The translations under genes were made by a program, and so were the position numbers. DNA of 35,308 nt from Pseudobacteriovorax antillogorgiicola. GTDB lineage: Bacteria > Bdellovibrionota_B > Oligoflexia > Oligoflexales > CAIYRB01. The notes below the pieces were generated by a model that saw only the letters and a list, made by a program, of their open reading frames with translations, had not been told where the DNA came from and searched no databases. The DNA is taken from assembly GCA_945862295.1 (NCBI GenBank), contig CAMAXT010000021.1:1-35308 (forward strand). Direction: 5' to 3'. Of this stretch, positions 15,923-22,518 are shown one piece after another; the first letter of the stretch is position 1, and each line of letters opens with the position of its first letter.

Positions 15923-16906
15923 TTAGTAGTTAGAAACGTATTCGGTTTGTTTAGTGCGAAGGTTAACTGTAGCGTGGCTGCTAAATGCGAAGTCGTCGCC
16001 GCTGAAGTCGCCGTCAGCTAGTTTCCAGCCGCCGTGCATAGTTGAGATCATGCTTGTGGTTGGCGCGTCGCCGTTATCCATCAATTGATCTGCGTCAGAA
16101 GAATAATCATGCTTCGTAGCTTTGCGACGGAACAACATGCCAACTAGACCGAACATGAACACACCACCAGCAAGTGCGCCGTAACGCATGTAGGTATCCA
16201 TTCTGTTCGGAGAAAGACCAGTGACTTGTGTAGAAACCATACTTGCCCATGCTTTTTCGTAGAATCCAACGGTGCTATCAGAGAATCGTTCAGCTAGGTC
16301 AGTATAGGTCAATAGAAATTGTTTCTGCTCGCCAGATACTAGCACGTGCATTTGCATCATCGGGTATTCACCGACATTAAGATTGCTGTAAATCATTAGG
16401 CCGTCATTTTTGCCGCGATAATCGAAGAATTTATGCTCAAGGATCGTGAAGTTAGTTACCAGTAAATCTGAACTGAAATTTTTGATCAATTCTGCTTTAA
16501 GTTCGACAGCGCGTTGTTCATCGATTGGTGAAGATTTATGGATCGCTGCGACGGTGATATTTCTTTGGTATTTCGGTTTTTCATATGCTGGAGCTGGTTC
16601 TCTTTGTTCACGCATAACGACTGATAGTGTGCCGCCGTTGGTGACGATTTCCCAATTCGCAGGAGGTGCGATAGTTATGCCAAGATTTTCAAGAGGAATA
16701 ACAGATCCGTCGCTGATGAAGTTTTTTGTTTCAACAACTGGGGTGGCGGTAGCTGCTATTTCAGTCTTTGTTTCTGATGGCAGTTGAGTAGCAACTTGGC
16801 TGATATCTGATTCATTTAGGCCAGAAGCCAATGCAACAGATGGGAGCGCTAGATTGCAGACCCAGAGGATTGAAGATGACACGAGGTAATTGGACAGCTT
16901 TGACAT
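15923..16906 (-). CDS. Exported, membrane-anchored PsbP/DcrB-like protein
   Basis: The 327-aa product has a signal peptide (LVSSSILWVCNLALPSVALA) and a mature domain (about 65-225) whose order of strands (LGITIAPPANWEI, GTLSVVMRE, NITVAAIHK, GEQKQFLLTYTDL) resembles the PsbP/DcrB/DUF1795 fold; this is a pattern call, not a firm homology. One membrane segment near 240-260 (GALAGGVFMFGLVGMLF) precedes a 65-aa polar tail that should be cytoplasmic. The frame extends to a GTG at 16921, but the ATG at 16906 with GTGGAG nine nt upstream is the likely start. The mRNA leader holds GTT repeats and a hairpin. Function unknown. Confidence 0.72.
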   Translation of the reverse strand: MSKLSNYLVSSSILWVCNLALPSVALASGLNESDISQVATQLPSETKTEIAATATPVVETKNFISDGSVIPLENLGITIAPPANWEIVTNGGTLSVVMREQREPAPAYEKPKYQRNITVAAIHKSSPIDEQRAVELKAELIKNFSSDLLVTNFTILEHKFFDYRGKNDGLMIYSNLNVGEYPMMQMHVLVSGEQKQFLLTYTDLAERFSDSTVGFYEKAWASMVSTQVTGLSPNRMDTYMRYGALAGGVFMFGLVGMLFRRKATKHDYSSDADQLMDNGDAPTTSMISTMHGGWKLADGDFSGDDFAFSSHATVNLRTKQTEYVSNY

Positions 16907-16920
16907 AGATAGGATCTCCA

Positions 16921-16957
16921 CAACAACAACAACGGGGGTAAGGGCAACAACAACAAC
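16921..16957 (-). repeat. Twin 13-nt GTT-repeat blocks in the leader of the PsbP/DcrB-like gene
   Basis: CAACAACAACAAC occurs at 16921-16933 and again at 16945-16957 on the plus strand, separated by 11 purine-rich bases. In the minus-strand mRNA this gives two GUU blocks around a C-rich spacer, with the second block directly before the GUGGAG ribosome binding site. Confidence 0.75.
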
Positions 16958-16967
16958 TTCAGGTTTT

Positions 16968-16996
16968 AACTACCAACCCTGGGGAGGTGGGTAGTT
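16968..16996 (-). promoter_or_regulatory. Leader hairpin upstream of the GTT repeats
   Basis: AACTACC (16968-16974) pairs with GGTAGTT (16990-16996). The loop contains CCC and GGGG that can extend pairing. It lies in the probable 5' untranslated region of the minus-strand gene. The adjacent 17000-17100 stretch is strongly AT-rich and probably holds promoters for both directions. Confidence 0.45.
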
Positions 16997-17187
16997 GTTT
17001 AATAGATACTATAGGTTTTATTAATATGCAACTATATTTTATAATATTTTAATAACTTATTAAAAGTATTGATATATTTTAATAATAATCCGCTTGAAAA
17101 AGGTAGCACGGCGCGAAAGAGCTGTTGCCCTGCGTTGCTGAGTTGGATACCGTCGACGCAACTTGCTTATTTCTAAGGTAAAAAGAC

Positions 17188-17841
17188 ATGGTAAAGCAGA
17201 TTGAGTTTCTCTCTGGGGGCCGCGGTACTGCGCAGAATATCTACTGCATAGGTCGTAACTACGCGGAACATGCCGCTGAACTTAATAACCCGCTCTCAGA
17301 CGAGCCGGTTGTTTTTCTGAAGTCTGGTGCTTGCCTAAGAGGATTGGGCGACGCCGGGGTGATTGCCTTTCCCGAGGAGACCTTTCACCACGAGGCTGAG
17401 TTAGTTCTATATATAGGCAAGAGGATCGAAGACCCAAAAGACTGCAACTGGGATGCGGTATCACACTTAGCGCTCGGACTTGATTTAACGAGGCGAGAGG
17501 TACAAACAGAAATGAAACAGAAGGGTCTGCCTTGGACGCGGGCGAAGAGCTTTCGTGGGTCCGCGATTGTCTCTGCATTTATTGAGAAGAGTGCATTGGA
17601 TTTCAAAAAGAGCATTGAGTTCGAGCTAAAGGTGAACGGTGATGTTCGGCAGTCTGGCCAGACGGCGATGATGCTTTTCAACGTTGAGGCGATGCTAACG
17701 ACGCTGATCCGGCTGCATCCATTGGAGCAGGGAGATATAATATTCACCGGAACTCCGAAAGGCGTAGGTCCGGTGCGTCTTGGGGATAAACTTGAGCTAT
17801 CGTTCAAAGGAACGAAGTATTTATTTGCGGGCCAACTCTAA
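17188..17841 (+). CDS. Fumarylacetoacetate hydrolase (FAH) family protein, YcgM/FAHD-like
   Basis: This 217-aa single-domain FAH enzyme resembles E. coli YcgM and animal FAHD proteins, which act on acylpyruvates or oxaloacetate. The metal site is present: HHEAELVLYIG (E69, E71) and GLDLTRREVQ (D99), with K120 in WTRAKSF. Family motifs GRNYAEHAAELN at the start and GDIIFTGTPKGVGP at the end are intact. Predicted role is cytosolic decarboxylation, tautomerisation or hydrolysis of a 2-oxo acid; the substrate is not readable. AAGG lies before the ATG. It is convergent with the next gene with only one base between the stops. Confidence 0.92.
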   Translation: MVKQIEFLSGGRGTAQNIYCIGRNYAEHAAELNNPLSDEPVVFLKSGACLRGLGDAGVIAFPEETFHHEAELVLYIGKRIEDPKDCNWDAVSHLALGLDLTRREVQTEMKQKGLPWTRAKSFRGSAIVSAFIEKSALDFKKSIEFELKVNGDVRQSGQTAMMLFNVEAMLTTLIRLHPLEQGDIIFTGTPKGVGPVRLGDKLELSFKGTKYLFAGQL

Positions 17842-17842
17842 A

Positions 17843-18718
17843 CTATTTGCATTCGCCTGTAGCGACATTAAAAACTTTGCCTTCTTTGTTGCATTCACCG
17901 GCATTGGTTGTGCCGACTTTTACTTTCTCTACAGCGGGATCAGGCTTGATCGGTTCCTGGCCTTGCAAGATCACGTTTAGACTTTGCAACTTTACGCTCT
18001 TATCTGCGCTACCGGTGAATTTGCCGGCGTCACCAACAAACTCGCCTTTATATTTCAATGGATCACCACTGACGTGAATGAATAACTCACTGCAAGAGTA
18101 AGCGATATCAGCTTCGATCGGAAGTTTGAAATCGATATTGCCTTTGGTTGCATCCACGCGCGTAAACGTACCAATATTAGCAATGTCGGGAGAGCACTTT
18201 AGAGTAGCGGTAATAACTGATTCGTTCTCTGCTTTCGAAAAAGAAACAGGAATGCTTAGCGTAAATGTTTTGCGGGCGTCAGCAGGTACGATGTTTTCAA
18301 ACAGCTTTTGCAGGGAAGCGTCTGCGATTAATTTGCCTGCTGCATTTTGGCTGATGATCATGGAGCGGGACCAATAAAGAACGTTTGGTTCTGAGCCTTC
18401 AATAAATTTGATGCTTGGGCTTGGTTGGGTCGATTTGACTCGCATCTGGCAATTTTCAAGACCTGCCTTTAATCCAATTGCAGTAAACATAACGGTGTTG
18501 GTTGGGCTAAGCTCGCCGTTCATTGGCGGTAGGCAACCAGAAAGTTCATATATCCAGTTGGTCTTGCCGGCATCTTCTGCGGCCATGCCGACCAAACTGA
18601 CTTCTAATTGTGCTGCTTCGGATCCAACCCGCACGCCGCGACGCGCACTGCGGCAGCTTGAAATAGCTGTGGTAATGGTCATCAATACGATGGCTGTTGC
18701 CCATACTCTGCTTTTCAC
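17843..18718 (-). CDS. Unrecognised lipoprotein
   Basis: The product (about 291 aa) has a lipoprotein signal (WATAIVLMTITTAISSC) with the modified Cys in ISSC. The mature protein is rich in predicted beta strands and has several cysteines, including a pair in a C-terminal VGTTNAGECNKEG...TGECK segment that looks like a small disulfide loop. I do not recognise the family. The frame runs to a TTG at 18730, but the GTG at 18718 has GGAGG five nt upstream and gives a standard signal peptide, so I prefer it. It is divergent from fur. Confidence 0.72.
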   Translation of the reverse strand: MKSRVWATAIVLMTITTAISSCRSARRGVRVGSEAAQLEVSLVGMAAEDAGKTNWIYELSGCLPPMNGELSPTNTVMFTAIGLKAGLENCQMRVKSTQPSPSIKFIEGSEPNVLYWSRSMIISQNAAGKLIADASLQKLFENIVPADARKTFTLSIPVSFSKAENESVITATLKCSPDIANIGTFTRVDATKGNIDFKLPIEADIAYSCSELFIHVSGDPLKYKGEFVGDAGKFTGSADKSVKLQSLNVILQGQEPIKPDPAVEKVKVGTTNAGECNKEGKVFNVATGECK

Positions 18719-18761
18719 GGTCGCCTCCAAACTCTGTTTAGAACATCTCTATATAGTAAAC

Positions 18762-18809
18762 GGCACGGTGTATTTCTTCTATGCTAGAGTCTATTGCTCA
18801 TTCCGTGCC
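18762..18809. promoter_or_regulatory. GGCACGG/CCGTGCC inverted repeat between lipoprotein gene and fur
   Basis: A perfect 7-bp inverted repeat (18762-18768 and 18803-18809) lies in the divergent region near the probable lipoprotein promoter. It could be an operator or a long-loop RNA stem. Confidence 0.3.
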
Positions 18810-18827
18810 AAATTTTTATAAACAACC

Positions 18828-18851
18828 GGCATTGCTGGCGGCATTGCAGGC
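18828..18851. repeat. Tandem 12-nt direct repeat upstream of fur
   Basis: GGCATTGCTGGC (18828-18839) is followed immediately by GGCATTGCAGGC (18840-18851), two tandem 12-mers with one mismatch. The function is not evident. Confidence 0.6.
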
Positions 18852-18927
18852 CTCGAATCTTCCTATGATCTCGGCTATATAGAGCAAGGGCACCGGGAGA
18901 AAATACCATTATAGTCGCATTCCATCC

Positions 18928-18955
18928 TTGACCTCTACGTCTAAACCATGGTCAA
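18928..18955 (+). promoter_or_regulatory. TTGACC/GGTCAA inverted repeat in the fur promoter region
   Basis: TTGACC (18928-18933) and GGTCAA (18950-18955) form an inverted repeat with 16 bases between. TTGACC also resembles a -35 box, although no good -10 lies at the right distance. Confidence 0.3.
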
Positions 18956-18980
18956 TGTTACTAATATTTTAACATAGATA

Positions 18981-18992
18981 CCGGAATTCCGG
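18981..18992 (+). promoter_or_regulatory. 12-bp palindrome just before the fur start codon
   Basis: CCGGAATTCCGG is a perfect palindrome ending eight nt before the ATG at 19000, flanked by an outer ATACCG/CGGTAT pair that reaches into the start codon. It replaces a recognisable ribosome binding site. It may be an operator or an RNA hairpin limiting initiation. Confidence 0.45.
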
Positions 18993-18999
18993 ACACGGT

Positions 19000-19506
19000 A
19001 TGGACCTGTTGAGCATGGAAAAAAACAAAGCAAAAAGTCAGTCCAGCAGGGAATCATACCGCTGGTTTTGGGATGCTCTTGATTCCTATCTTTCGGACAA
19101 AAACTTAAAGCAAACCCAGCAGCGACGTAAGCTCATCGAGCTCTTCCTGAAGATGAACAACCACATCTCCGCTGAGGAGCTACACGACGCTGCGCGCAAA
19201 GCCGGACACAATATTGGTCTCGCTACTATTTATAGAACTTTAAATCTCCTCTCTGAGGCCGACCTCGTTGAGCAGAAGTCCTTCGTCAACGGCAGGCATG
19301 TCTACGAAGTCAATATGCCAGGCGAACATCATGATCACTTGATCTGTTTGAAATGTGGTTTGGTGATTGAGTTTGAAAATGAAGAGATCGAAAAACTCCA
19401 AGAGCGCATCGCGACAGCACATAAGTTTGAACTCAAAGCGCACCGATTAGATTTGTTTGGGCACTGTGCAAACAAAGAAGAATGCGACCTTCGCAACACA
19501 AATTAA
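19000..19506 (+). CDS. fur: Fur-family metal-responsive regulator
   Basis: This 168-aa repressor has an N-terminal winged helix (LKQTQQRRKLIELFL, HISAEELHDAA, IGLATIYRTLNLLSEADLV) and a C-terminal dimerisation domain. Metal ligands include the HHDH motif (110-113). The structural-zinc cysteines are both pairs, C116-x-x-C119 and C156/C162. This set fits iron-sensing Fur or the related PerR/Zur. A strong Fur-type box at 34631-34657 supports an iron role. The N-terminal extension of about 20 residues is unusual; an ATG at 19015 is an alternative start. Neither has a good ribosome binding site. The CheX-like gene follows about 40 nt after the stop. Confidence 0.92.
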   Translation: MDLLSMEKNKAKSQSSRESYRWFWDALDSYLSDKNLKQTQQRRKLIELFLKMNNHISAEELHDAARKAGHNIGLATIYRTLNLLSEADLVEQKSFVNGRHVYEVNMPGEHHDHLICLKCGLVIEFENEEIEKLQERIATAHKFELKAHRLDLFGHCANKEECDLRNTN

Positions 19507-19548
19507 CTGTTACCAGTTCTCCTCACGTACCCAGAATGGAGTAAACCA

Positions 19549-19614
19549 TTGTCTGAACCGGTTGTTTCGCTAGTTATAGAAGCTGCGGAAGAGTTTTTCG
19601 CTCTGCTGGGATAG
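19549..19614 (+). other. Short frame encoding the likely N-terminal helix of the CheX-like protein (frameshifted)
   Basis: A TTG at 19549 is preceded by TGGAG at seven nt, the best initiation site in this region. It encodes MSEPVVSLVIEAAEEFFALLG and then stops at TAG (19612). The peptide looks like the first amphipathic helix of CheX proteins, and the next frame (-1) continues from 19581 as GIVNIVNLGEGTS into the gene below. The segment is therefore either the true 5' end of that gene, separated by a frameshift, or a coupled leader peptide. Confidence 0.6.
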
Positions 19615-19622
19615 TTAATATC

Positions 19623-20075
19623 GTGAACTTAGGAGAGGGAACGAGCGTAACTTTTGAAGCCGAAAGTGATTTGCTGTCTTCGGCGCTTGGATTTTCGGGT
19701 GAAAAAATAAAAGCTGCTCTCATTGTTGAGTGTAAACCCTCAGCTGTTGCTGCAACAAATCCTCTTCGAGAAATGAAAAAGGACCTCGATATTTCTGACC
19801 ACACGGATTGGATCGGTGAAATTGCCAATCAAATCGTCGGCAATTTGAAACGGATTCTGCGTAGCTACGGAGTGGACTGCACGATGGGCACCCCTGTTGT
19901 TACCGCTGGTAAGGGTTTCCATTTGGTATCAAGTAGCAAAGTTGTTACGTTTTCGGTCGACGGTCAAATTTTGAAAATAAATTTTAATCTCCAACTCGAT
20001 TCAGACGTTGATCTACAGAAAAAAAATGATGATTTAAAAGACGAAGTCTCTGCAGGCGACGCATTTTTGTTTTGA
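19623..20075 (+). CDS. CheX-like chemotaxis phosphatase-family protein
   Basis: The 150-aa frame carries the CheC/CheX hallmark helix HTDWIGEIANQIVGNLKRIL with the E-x-x-N pair that attacks phospho-CheY in CheC/CheX/FliY proteins, followed by MGTPVVTAGKGFH, the usual strand pair. Only one such helix is visible, as in CheX. The GTG start at 19623 has no good ribosome binding site and would leave out the first helix, which is encoded at 19549-19614 in another frame. The complete protein would be about 175 aa. No other chemotaxis genes are in the window, so it may act on a distant response regulator or be a stand-alone CheX-like domain. Confidence 0.75.
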   Translation: MNLGEGTSVTFEAESDLLSSALGFSGEKIKAALIVECKPSAVAATNPLREMKKDLDISDHTDWIGEIANQIVGNLKRILRSYGVDCTMGTPVVTAGKGFHLVSSSKVVTFSVDGQILKINFNLQLDSDVDLQKKNDDLKDEVSAGDAFLF

Positions 20076-20130
20076 GAAAATGGGAAAAAAATCACCAATG
20101 TCCTCTTGAAAAGCTGGCTAGCATTTGTTG

Positions 20131-22257
20131 TTAATCTGTATTGGCGGGCGCTTTGTTTTTATCACGCAGTTTCGGCGCAAGCTCTTTTAGACCTTCGCTG
20201 TACTGAGACCCGGACCGTTCCCAAGCTGGAGCAACGTGATTGGCGATGAGCCATAGGCCAACGACCAATGCTAGAACGGTAAAAAATATTGAGACAATTG
20301 ATTTGAAGACATCTGATTGAACGCCTTCCTTCAGTCCTTGAACGAAGTCGTCTCTGATTTCGCCTGCCGCCTCAATCATTGGTCCAACTTCATCTTTGAA
20401 ATCGTTCCGCTCATCTTCGAGATCGATAGCAGGTTCCGCGAAGCGCTGAGCTAATTTTACAAAATCTTTGTCTTGGAATGGCTGCTGCTGCTGCTGTCTG
20501 GAGGCGCTTCCGGCGGCAAAACTATCGCCTGATACAGCTCCGATAGCGGTAATAGCCGTCTCCTGAACAAAGAACTGACCTTCGTCTTTTTTTGCGACAC
20601 TTTGACTTGCCGCTGGCGCAACGACAGCGACAATCGGCCTAGGGACCGGAATTGGTACTGGTTCTGGTACTGACTTCGGCTTCGTTACTTCGGCCTCGTA
20701 AGGACCTGCCCGCAGTGGAATCATCGGTTGGTCGCGTTTACTTGGAGGTGGTGGTACAGCGACTGGAATACGGTAAAAGCTGATTTCTTGTTTTTGTTTT
20801 GTTTCAGGCTGAAACATTTTTAACGCATCAGCCTGGGTTGTCACGATAGTATCTGCTAGCAGTCTCTGTTCTTCTGGAGACGCATCGGCCAGGTAGCCTT
20901 CAGCAATATAGGAATACTTTAATGATTGATCGGCAGTACTGCGGTAGACGTTCGTGACTTTGACGATCAGGTTTCTGCCAGTGCCCTTTCTGATGTAAGG
21001 GCAATCAACGCGCGCGAGTGCAAAGTTAGCAACCGGAAACGGTAATCCAAGTGTGATTGCAGTAGGATGAATACGAGTCAATCGGGTCGAGAAGCTGATT
21101 TCGCCGAGAGACATCTGGTTTTCAGAAGGGATATATGAACCGCCGATTACAGCCAAATCGTCAATTTTTTGCCGGATGGGCATGAACCGATTGAGTGCTG
21201 ATGTGCGGATGTCTTTCGGTACAGAGTTCATAGTGATGATAGTACGCGGGGCGTATTTTGTTCTGATCGAGGAAAAGTTATCGAGCTTACCGAAGATGGC
21301 GACCGCTGTGTGTTCCGGAAGGTGGCGCATCATAGTGCCAAATTGGTCATCTCGTGACGAGCAGAGCGAGCTTTCAATCAACACCATATCTGGTGAAAAG
21401 AATTTGGGATCGTTAGCGATGTTGTTTTTTTGCAGCGCTGTTGAGATTTCGAATCTAGGATCGTCGAACTGAGTGAGCAGTTCTTTTCTAAGGCTTGTGT
21501 TTTGAATAGCGACAAAGATACGGCATCTAGGACCAGGGTCCTCTGCGGAGATCTGACGCAGTATTTCTTTGGTCCGATCTTTTGCTGATGCTGGCACCGA
21601 CCATTCGCAAATCAATGCATCGGAAAAACGGTAGAGTAAGTTTGACCTTGTATTGGACCGTACAGTTAGATGGATGTTGCTGACGCCAAAAGCATCTGCT
21701 AACGCTCCGGACAGCACGAACGACGAGCCAATTGGTGCTCTAGCGCGACATTCTAGACGGATTGTGTCTTTGGCAATCCAAACAAGTCTCGCCGGAAGAG
21801 TCAGTGCTGAAATTTGGTGCATTGATGTTTGAATAGCTGGTTGTTGAAAATCAATCGGCTTACAAGCGGCAGCAAAGCGAATACGGTGCAGCCACTGCCT
21901 ATCTTCAAGATCCGCAGGGACAATGTCACGAAACCCAAGACCAGCTGCAAACATACGCAGTTCATTGTGGTCGATGGAACTGCTGTAAATCATCTTTGCG
22001 CCTTGAATTTCAGGCGTATTCATCAACATCGTCAGAACTTTTTCAGTAGCAAGTATGGTGTCATGATCAGAGACGATAATGATACCTGCGCGTTTGCTAT
22101 CAAGTTCTTTTAGGAAAGACTCAGTGTTTGAGAAGAATTGAACTTCGATGCCTTGCGCATGCAGAAGCAGCGCACGGTCGCGCATACGGGCAGTCACCAT
22201 GTCTACTAGCCAAAAAGCTCTTCTTTTTTGCACAGATGTTGTCAAAACGTTTTCCAA
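20131..22257 (-). CDS. Tail-anchored protein with two degenerate receiver-like and PilZ-like domains
   Basis: I do not recognise this 708-aa protein as a named family. Residues about 12-130 look like a receiver domain (AFWLVD, GIIIVSDHDT, KMIYSSS). A second such unit (about 250-370: CRIFVAIQNTSL, PDMVLIESSL, AVAIFGKLD) lacks the phospho-accepting Asp. Segments after each (SALTLPARLVWIAKDTIRLECRA; SLGEISFSTRLTRIHPTAITLG) are PilZ-like beta strands, without an obvious RxxxR. A Pro-rich linker (about 500-560), a five-Gln run and a charged helix lead to one membrane segment near 648-670, leaving about 36 residues outside. The TTG start lacks a ribosome binding site and lies two bases after a six-codon minicistron with a good one. 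Confidence 0.7.
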   Translation of the reverse strand: MENVLTTSVQKRRAFWLVDMVTARMRDRALLLHAQGIEVQFFSNTESFLKELDSKRAGIIIVSDHDTILATEKVLTMLMNTPEIQGAKMIYSSSIDHNELRMFAAGLGFRDIVPADLEDRQWLHRIRFAAACKPIDFQQPAIQTSMHQISALTLPARLVWIAKDTIRLECRARAPIGSSFVLSGALADAFGVSNIHLTVRSNTRSNLLYRFSDALICEWSVPASAKDRTKEILRQISAEDPGPRCRIFVAIQNTSLRKELLTQFDDPRFEISTALQKNNIANDPKFFSPDMVLIESSLCSSRDDQFGTMMRHLPEHTAVAIFGKLDNFSSIRTKYAPRTIITMNSVPKDIRTSALNRFMPIRQKIDDLAVIGGSYIPSENQMSLGEISFSTRLTRIHPTAITLGLPFPVANFALARVDCPYIRKGTGRNLIVKVTNVYRSTADQSLKYSYIAEGYLADASPEEQRLLADTIVTTQADALKMFQPETKQKQEISFYRIPVAVPPPPSKRDQPMIPLRAGPYEAEVTKPKSVPEPVPIPVPRPIVAVVAPAASQSVAKKDEGQFFVQETAITAIGAVSGDSFAAGSASRQQQQQPFQDKDFVKLAQRFAEPAIDLEDERNDFKDEVGPMIEAAGEIRDDFVQGLKEGVQSDVFKSIVSIFFTVLALVVGLWLIANHVAPAWERSGSQYSEGLKELAPKLRDKNKAPANTD

Positions 22258-22259
22258 AA

Positions 22260-22280
22260 TCAGAAGTATAAGAACACCAT
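22260..22280 (-). other. Six-codon minicistron just before the tail-anchored protein gene
   Basis: ATG GTG TTC TTA TAC TTC TGA on the minus strand has GAGGACG directly upstream. Its stop ends two bases before the TTG of the next frame. This is the geometry of translational coupling or a leader peptide. A frameshifted true start is the alternative. Confidence 0.4.
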
Positions 22281-22456
22281 CGTCCTCACTCCTTCATCGG
22301 CTATAATCCGCTAAAACTTATAGGCTTATGGTAAAAAACTTGGATAGGGTCGGCTGGCTGAGCCTGGGCAAAGTATTCTCACTCAATGCTAATCTAGACT
22401 GTTTATAGTGGAAAGATCACATATTTGTTAAAATCCATAAAACACAGCCCTTGAGA

Positions 22457-22485
22457 TTGTTACCTGACCTGACGAACAATACTAT
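22457..22485 (+). promoter_or_regulatory. Candidate promoter of prc
   Basis: TTGTTA (22457-22462) and TACTAT (22480-22485) with a 17-nt spacer lie 34 nt before the prc start. CTGAC occurs twice within the spacer. This is a moderate sigma-70-type match in the divergent region 22281-22518. Confidence 0.4.
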
Positions 22486-22518
22486 ATAGAGTTATGTCAT
22501 CACTTCTAGGAGATCCGA

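Noticed and set aside
16446-16787. Plus-strand 113-codon frame inside the PsbP/DcrB-like gene
   Set aside because: Antisense to a gene with signal peptide, ribosome binding site and terminator; no start signal of its own.
20482-20496. CTG/CAG repeat as a regulatory microsatellite
   Set aside because: It is in frame and encodes a five-Gln run in a linker of the 708-aa protein; a coding low-complexity stretch explains it.
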